Assembly (NCBI GenBank): GCA_036785705.1
Contig: JAWUZG010000052.1
Location: forward strand, 682,001-746,000
Direction: 5' to 3'
Origin: Acanthornis magna
Taxonomy: Eukaryota; Chordata; Aves; Passeriformes; Acanthizidae
DNA length: 64,000 bases
Below the pieces are notes generated by a model. It was not told where the DNA came from. It ran no database searches and saw only the letters and a program-made list of their open reading frames with translations. Both the position numbers and the translations under genes were made by a program. Of this stretch, positions 1 through 40,940 are shown in pieces (within the stretch, counting starts at the first letter, position 1; each line of letters opens with the position of its first letter).

Positions 1-104
1 GACAGCTGTTCACATGGCTGCTGCCCGCTTCCTTCCCTCCTCGAGTCATCCAAAGCACAGAGCAGCCTCCGTGGTGTAACAGCAGCTTGGCAGAAGCAGG
101 CAAA

Positions 105-503
105 GTGCAGCCAGCAAAAGATTTAATTTATTAAGATAAACATGGTCTAAGGCTCCACATTATTTTTAAAAATAAACACCATAAGAAATATGAAAACAAA
201 CTGGCTTCGCTACGTGTAGGTCAGGATCAGACGCTCTCAGATCTTCTCAACCACACAAAATGTTCTTCCCCTCTCGTTCCCATCACAAGGATGGAAGGAC
301 AGTTCACCATGTGAGATCAGCCATGTCCCTGTTGTGTGCCCTTCCACATTCACTGAACGATGCTTCTGTCACCCTTCAGGGCAAGTCAAAGTTTTAAGAA
401 CACCCCTGTGAAGAGGGAGCAGAAGGGGAGAGGGGCAAGTAATTCAGTCTCTGAAATGAACATCTGAAAGGCTTGACATGATGACTGTGTTGACTTCACC
501 ACT
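105..503 (-). other. PAK1: PAK1 3'UTR (probable)
   Basis: Sequence after the TGA has no continuing frame and runs to a canonical AATAAA on the minus strand. The cleavage site is not visible and is set at roughly 20 nt past the signal. Longer 3'UTR forms reaching beyond the window edge cannot be excluded. Confidence 0.6.
127..132 (-). terminator. Poly(A) signal AATAAA for PAK1
   Basis: TTTATT on the plus strand reads AATAAA on the minus strand about 370 nt after the PAK1 stop. It is followed within about 30 nt by a T/G-containing stretch (cttttgctggctgcactttgc), a plausible downstream element. Confidence 0.6.
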
Positions 504-28511
<28,008 letters not shown>

Positions 28512-28532
28512 CTTCAGTTGGGGAGGCCGTTA
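28512..28532 (-). other. PAK1: PAK1 5'UTR part of the ATG exon
   Basis: Minus-strand sequence just before the ATG is preceded by a pyrimidine-containing tract ending attcccag, a good acceptor, with 21 nt of leader between it and the ATG. PAK1 in other vertebrates has non-coding first exons spliced to the ATG exon, so transcription must start further upstream, above 28.5 kb. Confidence 0.75.
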
Positions 28533-31500
28533 CTGGGAATTGGAAAAGAAAATAAATTAGAAGCCATAATTATTTATGTATTTATTGTAAACTAGAATCA
28601 CACACAAGTAAACTAGAATCATCACATCAAGTAAATCACAAGCAGGTATTTGCAGATGTACATGCAATCTCTATCCAACCATTAACCCAGTACTGCTCGT
28701 ACACTGTATGGTGTATTCACCATAAACCATATGCCCAAGTGCCATATCCACAGGCTTTTGGAACACTTCCAGGGATAATGACAAGCAACACAAACCCAGC
28801 ACAACAATTTGTGTCAGCACAACAAATTCTACTCAAGCTCAAATTTTTTTTCCTGCGAACGAGACTACATTCAAGCATTTGAGTTATTGATCACGGAGAA
28901 AAGCTTGTTTCTAGGTTACAACCAATTCTTAGGGAAACCATGGAGCAGAAGTGCAGGCTGGGAAGGTAAAAATGAGGTAGCAAAGAGTAAGGATACCTCA
29001 CAGGAGCCAACAAGTTGCTGAGCTCGTAATACCTCTCAGATCCATGCTAGTTCTCCTAAAAGCTATGTCAAAAGGTTTGCATCAGTCTCCAGCACAGCAC
29101 GATACAGACTGAAGTTTGTACTCAAAGAGGTTTGATGCAGCCACTTAGGCTCCTTTGCTAAAAAGCTCCTGAGAGGGTTAGAGGCAAAGGTGGCTGGGAA
29201 GCCCTGAGCTGTACCCATGTCACCTCAGATGCAGTGCCACAGCCCTTGATTGTGCCAAGCCAGCCCTGGCCTTTCTGCAGATATAGAACACTTCAGGAGC
29301 AACTCCAACTGCCAGGAAGTTGATTGCATTTAGTTCTGCTGGGAAGGTCAAACAAAAGTAGATCCCCAACACACACTTAAATCCATAAGTAAATAATCCC
29401 CGCTATGCAGATTTAAAGACGGAAGCTTGGGAACAGGGTAATAGATTATTCTGCAACAACTAACTTGTCCCGCCCAAATGAGATCAGCATTACTTTGGAC
29501 ACAGCCCCGCTGCGGCAAGATGCTTCTGGAAACCGGAATTCATCTGCACTATGTTTTCAAAAGTAAGTTGGGAGTTAACTGCTGAATAAGGACCAAAGTG
29601 GGAACAGTTTCTGTTTGGGTGGAAAATGCAATTCAACAGCTTTACCAATTCCACAGGCAGTAAGGAAAGATGTTTCACTCAGGGAGAATTACAGGGTGGC
29701 AGAAAGTCAGAAGCTGTTTGCTCTCTGCAAGTGAGAAAGTCTAGATACAAAGCTGAGATCACTGCTGACTGCCAGGGAGCACTTTCTATAGGCTGGACTC
29801 AGTGTGACACTGAGTCACACTCCAGACAGATTCCACCACCACACCACAGTCCTATGGCCACACAGCACCCAGCCAGCCTTCAAAGCCTTCTTCAGCCAAG
29901 CTACCAATCCTCAGCGCAACTGGCAAAGTCCAGACACAGAGCACACTGCTCTCGCTGATGTGGGGAGCTAAGGCAGGCAAACACTGCCCACAGGAGTCAC
30001 TCAGCAGAAATGTGCCAGACTTTGCCAAGAGCACTTTCCCTAGCTGCTGCCTGCCAAGCCATGGCCGGCCTGCAGCTCCACCTTCTCATCCACTTGATTG
30101 ATTCCCAGTTTCTTCACACTGGCTCTTAAATGGGAGTCTTGGCAGTGTTGCACAGCCTGTAAGGCTTTGGGCAAGTCTTCACACACAGAGAATTTTGTAA
30201 AAGATCTGACCCCAGCCCCATTTTCCTTCCAATACAGCTGTGCAATGGAATATTAAATGACAGATCAGCATTTGGGGATTGATTTTAATGGTGGGACAGC
30301 TTTGGCATTTGGGAGGGGTGGGGACAAATCAGCTGTGCATTTGTCTGGGTGTGTCCTTGCATGTGCCCTGTGCATGTCCCACCACTCATGCTTCAGACTC
30401 ATGCCTTTCTCGGGTATTAAACGGAACAGAACCAAGTGACAGCTGGAGTGCCAGCCATGAAGTGATTGGTCCAAATAAATACTTTCCCTGCCTAAGCAGT
30501 GGAAAAAAGTCTAAGCTAAAACCCAACTGATAATTTTGGCAGCCACTGCTGCGCACATGTCTTGTGAAACGTGAAGATACTGGGGCCTCACCGAGGCTTT
30601 GCACATCACAGAGTCAGTGGCTGGAACTGAACCGGCACAACTAAACCATTTGAAACAACATAAGCAGCAGTGTCCCATAAGAGATGCATTCTCTGCATTG
30701 ATCTTATTTAACTACAAGAAAGCAAATTGCCAGGAAGGTGCTAGGACTATACTGCAAACAGGGAAGAAGAAGGAAGAGGAATGTTAGCAGCTCTGTGCCT
30801 GCAAAACAGACCTCCACAGGATTGGCACCGCATTTGCTGCAGTAACACCCTGGTTTACCCCCACGGGGGTTTGAATAAAGGTGCATCCAAAGATTCCCCC
30901 ACCAGCCAAGACTTCCTGGAGCTGCAGGCATGGCTGGGATGAAGACTGACTCACTTCTGGGTCCCTCTCCCACTGAGCAGAGAGGTAAGTAGGTGAGAAT
31001 CGGTGCTTTTTACCTGCAGTTAAAGGCACAAAACCAGGCAGGGTTCAGAGTTTTGCTAAGCTGGGGAATGGATGCAACATCAGACCAAAATAGAGCAGTA
31101 TGTGGCTCCAGGCTGGAGAAAAAGAAGTGAGAAGAGGAATAAAAAAAACACCCCAGATTACAGTCAGAGACTGGCCTAGTGCTGGGGGAAAGGAAAAGAA
31201 CATAAGCAAAAAATCCCCAAAAAAAACTGTAAGAAAAATCTCTGGATGTCAAGCATCCTCCCTCTCGGTTCCGCCAGCGCAAAACCCCAGGGACATCTGC
31301 TCTCAGTTTCTTCAATATAAGAAAGTTTTTCAAAATCCCTCAGTCAGAAAGGATAGTGCACAAGTGAATTACTGTTTTACCGCAGGGATAGAAACTGGCA
31401 GTACAAGCTCTTGTTTATCTTAGGTTATTCCCTGAATGAGCAAGTAACTGCTGAGAAGTTACATAGTTTTACAAACAATATTTTTTCACACCTCTTCGAT

Positions 31501-32800
31501 AACTGCAACTTTGCTGTAGGCAAAGCCTATAGCACAACCCTCTCATTTTCCCTCCATCACTCAAGCTCCCAGACCTTTCTCTTCATCATAGTCTTATGTT
31601 TGGAGCTTTTTGGAGATCGGGGGGGTGAGAAAAATCCATTGATCCACAAAACTTAGAGACTGATTCCACAGAAGTTACGCCCTGTAATAGCAGCACTACA
31701 GGGCTCCCAAAAGCCTTGCGCCACTATGTATTTAAAGGGAAAACCAAAACCCTGTTTATGCGAGTCCTCTCACTGCAATACAGAGGACAAATGAAACATC
31801 ATTATACTTCCAACTTCTGCCGGCTTCAATGTGGATGAAACACCGTTCTGACAGAATTATACCCCCACCTCAGAGCTGAGAGCCCAGAGCCACTCCAAGT
31901 GGTTACAGAGGTAGCCATCTCCCTCACTATGGCCCAGCTGGCTATGCAAATTCTCCTCCTCCTAAAATAATCTCCTGCCAATTCACATGTAAGCAGGCTT
32001 GAAACAAACCGCCTCATGTAGGCGCTGCTCCGAATCAGAGCACCAGGCAATTGCTTCCCCAGCCGGCATAGCATCAGCGCTAGGACACCGAAATGAGTCA
32101 CTGTGCTCAGCACAATCCATTCCAACAGGAATGCAAAGCATCACTGCACTGAGTTATATCCTTCGTCACACCAGCACGACTCTGCCTTGAGAAATCTACC
32201 TTAGGTTTCCACGGTGTGATTAAGTGAACGGTGGAAGCAATGAAACAGCACCTGAACTTTTCAACCAGAGTCAGATGAGGGAATACATTTTAGCTGCAGA
32301 CACAATTATTCTCAACTACTATATATACATTAAAATACCAGCACTCAAACCAAACCCTGTAGGCACCACTAGGAAGGCACAGCCATGATGTAGGACTATT
32401 GTTTCTGCAGACATTTGGGAGTACTGAAAGTTCAAGTTGTTTCAGCACACAGTAATCATTAAAAGTTTTATTACATAATGCAATCTGTGACTGCTGTAGT
32501 CGAGTTATGGTTGCCTTCAATGCTCCCTATCCCTCCCTGTCAACTTTTGCAGCCCATTAGCTAAAAATCATTGCCCCAGCCTCAAGAGAGTCCAACAGCT
32601 AACCTGACAAACTCTCCTTTTACACCTACAAAACATTTCTGCAGACAGGAAAGAGACAGAAGACAGAACAAGCAGAAGTACTGAACAGAAAACAGCACCC
32701 AGAGGTGCCAAGAGTGGCATCCAAGAGCTCAGAGTACACAAATGCAAAGATCCATGCAGGTGTGCTGAACTGTGTTAAGAAGATAGAACATAAAAGACAG
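28533..32800. other. Non-coding sequence upstream of the PAK1 ATG exon, probably 5' intron
   Basis: No coding exon recognised. It contains a palindrome with an AP-1 motif at 29796-29821 and a CpG-enriched patch at 31981-32240. Since 5'UTR is spliced to 28532, this is most likely a PAK1 first intron. Confidence 0.6.
29796..29821. promoter_or_regulatory. Perfect palindrome overlapping an AP-1-like site
   Basis: Bases 29796-29805 and 29807-29816 are exact inverted copies around one central G. A second inverted pair, agtgtgac and gtcacact, overlaps it (29801-29808, 29814-29821). The right side contains TGAGTCA at 29811-29817, the AP-1 consensus. Regulatory use is inferred only. Confidence 0.4.
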
Positions 32801-32912
32801 TCACAGAATCATTAAGGTTGGAAAAGATCTCTAAAATCATCATGTCCAAGCATTACCCCAGCACCACTGTGTTAACCACTAAACCACATTTTCAAGTGCA
32901 ACATCTACATGC
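32801..32912 (-). repeat. CR1 LINE 3' fragment (tcattaaggttggaaaag type)
   Basis: Reads tcacagaatcattaaggttggaaaagatc, aaatcatcatgtccaagc, accccagcaccactgtgtt, aaccactaaaccac, aagtgcaacatctacatg. This is the form of avian CR1 3' end with a TTAAGGTTGGAAAAGA start, distinct from the gggttggaaggg form elsewhere in the window. Confidence 0.85.
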
Positions 32913-35900
32913 CTTGTGAATCATGAAGTTTATGCTTGAAGTACATAAACTGTACAGTTTATAGTACAGGCATAGCCTCCTGAGGCATTCACCTAGCAGA
33001 GTGGGACCCGAAGGTATTTTGGACATTCTGACCTACTGTAGCATACACACAAGAAAAAAAAAAGAGAGAACAAAGATCCTCTATGTATGTCATTTTTCCT
33101 TCTAGTTAATTTAAGTACATCATTTCAAACCTGCTGCTCCACACTGAACTCTAAGTTTCTATCAAGCTGCTTGTGTTCTCTTTGCATTCCTTAGCAAGAC
33201 AGACAGATGACTGATTGCTAAAAAAGAAAGCAATTAAACAGTCAGAAAGGCTGAAACCTACGCTACAGTAGATGCCATACAGATAACGACATCCAATGCA
33301 TACTAATTGCAGGAGTCAACATGAAAACTCATAAAAGAGCCATCTATAATTCATGCAGTCTGGCAAGAGAGTAGCTGTAAGTTACTCACTACAACTTACA
33401 GATGAATAAACTATATTAAACAAGACAGGGAGGAGGAAGATGCTCAGCAACTGCTCTTCCCTCTCTGCCTACTACCAGAAGGAAATCTCACAATTTTCCA
33501 AGATGCTAGTATTCTGTTGTTGGCAGGGTGAGGAAAGGGTGTCCTGCCCACAAAAAAAAGGAGAGAGGAAGTCTTAACCTTTAATTGACTTGATCCTGAT
33601 CAGAACAGGTGTTTTACCTCTGCACCAGTATCCCTGCATCCTTCTACCTCATGGCTAGAAATTGCTCATGTACACACATAGTTAAAACCTCCTCCTTCCC
33701 CCCCACACTGCCCTGGTGCGAAAGAGCACAGGCTGTGCCCTGCTCTGCTCAAACACATTGCAAGCAGCAGATTTCCTCCCTGTGTGTCACGCTTCCATGC
33801 AAATCCCAGCAGAAAAAGTAACATCAGAGTTTACCAGCTGGGTTTCGACATAGGATGAAAAGACAGTCATTCGTTTTTTCTTACTTTATGTGGGACTAAG
33901 TCTCAAACACCAGTCTCACACTGAAGGGAAGGCACCCCACACGTTCCACCTGAAAAAGAGGCAAGAGGTGTCCTCTTCCTCCACCCAACAGCAGATGGGA
34001 CCTGGAACACATGCTGTCACAAAAAAGGCAGCTGCAACACACACACCCGGAGGGAGGACAGACCGATCACCACATTTAGAGGCGATTAAAAAACCCTCAG
34101 AAACTGTAGCATGGAGCTGTCTCCCCAGCCACTTACTGCACATCTGAGCTCTGCGCAAGTGTGTCAATTAAACCAAAAAAGCCAAGGACCAGAAAAGCAC
34201 CAGCCCAGACCTGGCCTTTATATGTGAACTATGACAAAAACAAACCCAAAAGAAAAACAAACAAACAAACAACAAAAAATGCAACAAACAAAACAACAGG
34301 TTTGCATAGAGTTCAAATAAATAATTACAAAGCAGCAGTGTTTGCTGAAGTCTTTTTAGAACTTACCTGTTAGACCCCTGAAGGTGCTGCCAACACCTAA
34401 AGATGTAGATGAAATCACTAAACTAAATGAAAGAATAATCACTAAACATCAGTATACATGTAGAAGAGAATGCCTCCACTGCTACAGCACGGGCGGGTGG
34501 GTGGGTATGAGGAGGGGGAAGGGACACACACTCTCATGGCAGATGGCCAACTACCAGTTGCAGTCTTGCTCCACTGCCAGCATTATTTCCATAGCGCCAG
34601 ACATAAAGGATGACTGACCACTTACAACTCATCAGGAAAAGCTGGACAATTCCATGGCTTGGAATATTAAAAGCCAAAAGTCTGGACGGTCCTTTTTAAA
34701 AAAAAAGCCTTTAATTCAATTCCAACAGTTTGAGCTAAATGCAAGAACTGTCAGGTGCCTAGCCCAGATTTTGCAGGAGGACATGGACATCACTGCACTG
34801 GGCAGGAGAGCTGCAAAATCTCTCCCTGAGCAGATATCCATGCAAACCCATCCTACCGCACAGATACGCTTCTAAAGAAGAACAGACTAATTATAACCAC
34901 TCGATTCCTAGCAACAGAGTTCTCCTTTCATTCAAGTTAAGGAAGCTTCTTTCTGTTTTGTTTGAAAGAATCAAGGCCCAATGTTCTCCAGCTTCCACAG
35001 TGTGGGCCCATGCATGACCACTGTGACAGTAACCCAGGCACATTGAGGGTTTCAGAACCACTGAGGCAGGTCAAGCCCTTTCCACCACATTAGGCTTGAA
35101 TCCAAAACCACAGAGAGGCAACGCCAGCTTAAATTGCCGTGTTTAGACTTGGCTTCAGCTGTTGCACAAATAACTGGCAGTGTGCAACAACAACCATTTC
35201 ACAATCAATGGCAGCTATGCCCAAGTACCTGGAAGATGTGATGAACTCCCCTTACTTGTGCCCTGGTACGCAAGCTTGGAGAGCTGCAGAGGTCAGCTCT
35301 GGCTGATCCCATCCATGGGCAGCAGCCTCTTCATTTTGACCAAGCATTTACCCACTTCTAACAGCACTTTTAAACAGCCCAAGATAAGTAAATTGCATCC
35401 ATACTCACGGAGAAAAAAAAAAAAAACAAACCCAAGCTGAGACAGAAAGTACCAAGAGTACAATTTTTAAAAGCTTTCAGCCCACAAATCATCTTCCTTG
35501 TTTCCTCATCTCCCGAAGTGCTGCCTCCCCTCCCCCAGATACATGCCTGAACAAGCAAGTTCGCTGTTGCAGATGTCAGGACAGGCTCCCTTTTCCAGCA
35601 CAGCACAGAGCAGCCTTGGCTCCGGTTCCGCTTTTGCTCACAGGAGGGCAGGGCTTCAACCACACAAGTCAAAGTAATCGCTGGAGCCGGAGCTTGCTAA
35701 GCAGGGTGGGAAAAATAAAGGCCTCTTATGTTAAAGCATACCCAAAGCCCATATAAGCAGGTTTCCTGGAGGAAATCTGTGTTCCAGAGGAAATGACTGG
35801 ATGCAGCATAAAGGGAATATATTAATGAACACAGTTAAACCCACCCCCACTTCTCTGTGCCGAAGTTACTTGGCTCAGAGTCCTAACTACACATTAGCAG

Positions 35901-38900
35901 CAACAGCAACTGAGAGCAACCGAATCATTAATCATACTTCCATTCAAAAGTTTCCAACCCAGAAGATGGACATAGAGCACAGGGCTCAGACTTAAGCCCT
36001 GCTGTCCCCTAATGTGGAATAATTCCCAATACAACATATTCGCATTTTAAATACACATTAGCATTTGCAAAAACTGCACCTATTAAAATGCAGAGATCTG
36101 CCATTTAGCAATGGGGGTGGGGGTAAGAAATATATATATGAAAACGAGAACATTGTTAGATCAAGTCAACAACATCCCATAGGCACAGAGGACACTGCAA
36201 TGCAGTGGTTAGCAAAAAGCCACAGTACGTAAATAGATGAAAGTTTACATTAACCTGTAAAAGCTGAGATTTTTCTGAGGTGAAGAAATAGCAAGACAGA
36301 GACCTGCAAGGAGGAAACCAAAGCTCTTAAGGGCAAAACTCATTCAACTCCTTTGTTGCTGGGAAAGTAAAGAGCAAGAAGACAACCCAATTATCCTAGT
36401 GAATGAAACCATCCAAGAGCTTCAATTAGACTGAGGGGAAAATGCCACAACAGTTCAGTGTTAATTGGAAATGCACATATTTATCATCAGAGTAGTGCTT
36501 GCTCCTGTGTATAGCTCCATTGTGTTCACTGTAGCTAATGACAGTAGGAAGCCCAGTCCTCCATAGTATTTATGTAATGACTGGCAAAGCTGTCACATTC
36601 TCTTAATTGCTAGCCAGGATTTTCATACTGCCAGCAGTTTTCAGTTAAATAAAATCACAAAGATTGGTTCAATTTCATGTGGCTTCGTTAAAAGTTTTGG
36701 TTCTTCAAAGTAGGGAAAAGAGGGAGAATGAATAGTTCTCCAAAGGCAGGATAAGCTCTGCATTAAATATAAGGTTTTTATAGGCAAACTGATTTTAGAC
36801 AATGAAAGCACCATCCAATACCCAGAGCTGCAAGAGCTAATTTAATATCAGTAAAGACAAGCAATTTGAGAGCTGCACATAAATCTGCTTCAGGTTTGCA
36901 ATGATTACTCCTTCAATTCGATACGTGTAATGTTCTAGGAGGAGTTCACTTACAAGGCAAAATGAAAAAGCCTAAGGTGGCTTTGAGTTTCCCCCCTAAT
37001 TAAACTCTCACAGTAGTCTTCTTTGCTGCTAGAACATCAGCTCTGCATTTATATGTTATCTAGAAAAACTCCCTATTCTACCTGCTTTATAATTCTAGAA
37101 CATACAGGAGGAGCCATAGTGGCAAGATCTCACATCCCTAGACTTCCGTACTTCTACCAAAAGCACTGCAGAGCATTGACTAGTCCATTAAGAATCATCA
37201 TCGTTTAGTTTAATGAGCAGCAGTTTGTTTTTAGGAAGCACCATCAAGCCTTTCATCACATCATTTACTCAGATTCCAATCATACTTACTGTATGTCAGT
37301 AGAGAAAAGAAAGCTCTATAGAACTGGCACAAAGGAACTGCTGTTTCTGCAACGTATTACAACCAAGTCTGCATTAGCGCTCAGTTAAATAAAGCCCATG
37401 AGCCAAGTGAACTATTTTTACTCCACTGAACAAAAGGAAATATAACAACATCACTTATTACAGTGGCGAGCCCATTTTAAGGCACTGTGTAATTAGGAGT
37501 AGGCGTTAATTACAAGACTAGATATAGCAGGCAAGGTTTTCCTCAACATCTTTGAGCAAGGTTCTTCTGGGGCATGGATCTCTTATCCTGCGTTCTTGCT
37601 ACAATGACCTAAGAAACTTTAAGTAGGACACATGGATCTTCACTGCTACCTATTTGAGACTCATTCTTTCTCAAGAAGCAGCAACACTGCAGCCATAAAA
37701 CCCAACCCAGAGGAGACTGACTGAGCTCCCATTCACAGCCCTGTCAGCACCTGAAGCCAGTGTCTTACTTATTTCCATCCAATTCCCAGTGGACAAGCAT
37801 CTACATCATACAATTAGTGATAATATGAACTGCAAATTCAGCAGAATTGGGATTTCACTGATGGATGGATGGCCAGTATGCATGTTTTATTCATCTCAAG
37901 ACTGCTTTGTCAGGTTGTTGTATGTCCTCTGAGTACTTAAAATGCTAAAAATCATTTTATGATCACTACTGGGCAGACAAGAAGCTCTATAGACAATGTT
38001 GTACCTTTGCTAAGTGCTAGCCAAAACTCAACAGATTTCCAAAACGAAGCCAACAACCAAAGACAGATGTTATAGGAAGTTGTACAAGTCAAGGCATTTT
38101 GTTCAGTACCGTATTCCCTCCCATTGCTTTAAGTCACTTTGCTCAAGTCCTATAGCAACTTCCTCCTAAGGTCACCAGCATACAAATCAGCTTCCCTAGG
38201 AGAGCACAGCATGCAGCAAATCCAGGTGCAGTTTTCTGAGCATCCTTCTCTAATTCCAGCAATTAAAATTCAAGGATGTTCACAGCACACTGTCATAGAG
38301 ATATGGTACCTACCCACAACCCCAAAGCTTATTCAGTGTTCCAGCACACCAACCAATTTCCATTTCAGCAGCCACCTCAGGTTACCTGACCACACTCCCT
38401 CTCTCTACTATCCAAGGCAAGCGAATATAAAATGATACTTTAAATGCTGTAACTAGCACACCGTAATTTCACCTCTCACCTTTACAGTAACAGCTCTGTT
38501 TGCTAAAAATCTCAAGATACAAACAGGGCAGTCACTTTTGGAAACAGCTATTGGACAGCTCTCAAGAAATCCCAGGTTTGGTCCCGGAGCACACCCAGGA
38601 GCAATGGGGGTGCACTTCCCAAACCAATTTTCCCCTTCACTCTGTGCCATTTACACTTGTCTCATGTAAGTGCTGCCTTACTCTTTACTAATAATAACAT
38701 TCATACATACATTTGTGCTAATTCCACCTTTGTTGTCCTCACACTCCTTGCAGAGGGATCCAGTGAAGTAAAATGTTCTTGCTGTGGGAAAGGAGATCCT
38801 TCAAATCAATCCACGACAGAGTATGACCTGATGGCTTAAGTGAACTGTCTCCTTTGCAAGTATGAGGCTGCTTCTTCCACTCTTTCTTTCCAGTTTTTTC

Positions 38901-38916
38901 TTTTGACCCAAGTTTT
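32913..38916. other. Non-coding, largely repeat-free AT-rich stretch
   Basis: No coding exon recognised. Low-complexity CAAA sequence near 34235-34298 and an A-run near 35411. Roughly 35.8-38.9 kb has no transposon I can recognise and includes homeobox-like taatta motifs (for example around 37490-37515). Confidence 0.6.
34235..34298. repeat. (CAAA)n-rich simple repeat
   Basis: A/C-only rich sequence with four consecutive CAAA units near 34256-34272 flanked by degenerate copies. Confidence 0.75.
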
Positions 38917-39035
38917 CATAGAATCATAGAAAGTCTTGGGTTGGAAGGGACCTTAAAAATAACTAATTCCAGCCCCCCTGCCACATGCAGCAATTCCTCC
39001 CAGTAGATCAGGTTGCTCAGAGCCCCATCCAGCTT
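38917..39035 (-). repeat. CR1 LINE 3' fragment
   Basis: Reads catagaatcatagaaagtcttgggttggaagggacc, cccctgccacatgcag, tagatcaggttgctcagagccccatccagc. Reverse complement of the CR1 3' end, about 120 bp kept. Confidence 0.9.
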
Positions 39036-40431
39036 TTTGTTATTCCTGGTTATTCTTGTACTGCTGGTATTTGCAGGTGCTGTTTCACAGCCTCCCAACA
39101 TACGCACGTTTGGCTGCTTTTATTTTTAAGAAAAGTCTATTCAGTTTGGAAATAACTCTTGTTTTCCTGTGAACACTCTTCAATGTACATGCAGTTTTAT
39201 CTGAGGAGCTTAAATATTCTACTTTGACAAAAGCCTCAAAGTTTTGTTAGTCTCTGTTGCTCTATCAAAATGTTATAAAACAGACATCTAAACTTGTGGC
39301 CTGCTATTTGTAAGGTCCCTTTTAGCTTTAAAAATAGAAGTTGGATTTGACCCTAACATATATTCTTTAAACTTCCAACATGGTTTGAATTTACATCCCC
39401 TCTAGGTGAAACTTCCCCAAAGGGTTTCCATTCTTAAAGATAATTAAAAATCTGCAAAAAAAAACCCCAACCAAAAAGCAAAAAAGTGCTTTATTTCTGA
39501 CAAAATTTAACCAAGATATCTTAAATAGAAGTAGTCAAATCCCAAATAATGACTTTTTAAAATGGGGTCTCAAAAATCATCTCAAAAGTCCTAAGCAAAT
39601 AAAACCATAATTCAGTCATTTTATTATCTTCTGCTGTCAGCAGACAGCTTCCATCTTAAAGCTGAGATGATGCATTGTCTCCAGCCCCTGATCCACTGGC
39701 TCCTAACCTTTTCTTCCCCATGGAGCATCTGTACTCTGGGTATTTCCCTGGAGATTCATTAACTGCTTCTTCCTCAAAGGCTGAGATTATTGGCATTTTT
39801 CTCAGACTACATTTCTAACCATTTGAAAGACCTGTCAGGACAGAAAAATAAATACATACAGAAAAATAACAATTCATCATTCTGTCTGTCAGGACATTGC
39901 AGGTAAAGGGAAGACCTAAGTTTTGGCTAATGCCTTTAAAGATAATTTTCTATCTTGCATGCCTGTAAATCATTTACATAGCATGCCACACCCTGTTTTA
40001 ATGCCAGTATCCCAAGGGAGAGGGTGGATTAGAATATTGGTATCTTTAATTTAGGAGGCAGTTAGACCAACAACAACAAACGAGAGCTGTATATATGCAC
40101 AAAACAATCCAGTTAGAATTCTATTTTAATTAAAAATCAGTCAAATAATCCCATTATGCAGAGAATTGCTTTAGGTGTAGTTCCAATCCAGCACATATTT
40201 TTATTTAGTATTTTAGTTCCACACAGAGAAAGTGATTGAAATAACACTGTAAATGTTATTTACATTTACATCATGGTCCTTTCTGTACAGTAAGTTCCTC
40301 TTCCAGCTAGAGAGCTTGGGAAGATACAGAAATAAATGTTCCAATGTCAGTCAGCCACTTGGTAAGCCACTTAATAAAAGAAACAAAATTAAACCTGCTA
40401 AAATAAAAGCAGCCCACATCTCTGGTAGAGT
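39036..40431. other. Non-coding AT-rich stretch
   Basis: No coding exon or repeat family recognised. Confidence 0.5.
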
Positions 40432-40940
40432 AAGGGGATTCTCCATCTCTGCTCCACTCTGGTGAGACCCCACCTGGAGTGCTGCATCCAGCTGTGGTAC
40501 CTCAGTGTAAGAATGAGGTGGACCTGCTGGAGCAAAACTAGAAGAGACCAAAAAGATGCTGAAAGAGCTGGGGCACCTCTGCTGTGGGGACAGGCTGAGA
40601 GAGCTGGGATTGTTCAGACTGGAGAAGGGAAGGCTCCAGGGAGACTTGAGAGTACCCTCCAGTACCTAACGGGGCTTCAACAGAGCTGGAGAGAGACTTT
40701 GGACAAGGACATGGAGAGACAGGACAAGGGGGAATGTCCTTAAGATGGAGAGCAGGTTTAGATTAGATATTAGGAAGAAATTCTTTCCTGTGACAGTGGT
40801 GAGGCGCTGAAACAGGCTGCCCTAGAAGCTGTGGATACCACATCCTTGGAAGTCTTCAGGGTCAGGTTGGATGGGGCTTTGAGCAACCTACCAGATGATA
40901 TTTAGGGTCCCTTCCAACACAAAACATTCTATGATTCTAC
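40432..40940 (+). repeat. CR1 LINE 3' segment, about 510 bp
   Basis: Starts in the end of CR1 ORF2 (ggtgagaccccacctggagtgctgcatccagc, translating to ..RPHLEC..) and continues through gagagctgggattgttcagactggagaag, caggtttagattagatattaggaagaaattc, ggttggatggggctttgagcaacct to the terminal cattctatgattcta. Frame now broken. Confidence 0.95.

Noticed and set aside
35500..35690. Candidate alternative first exon with a few CpGs
   Set aside because: CpG count is low and no donor or initiator stands out; not enough to call.
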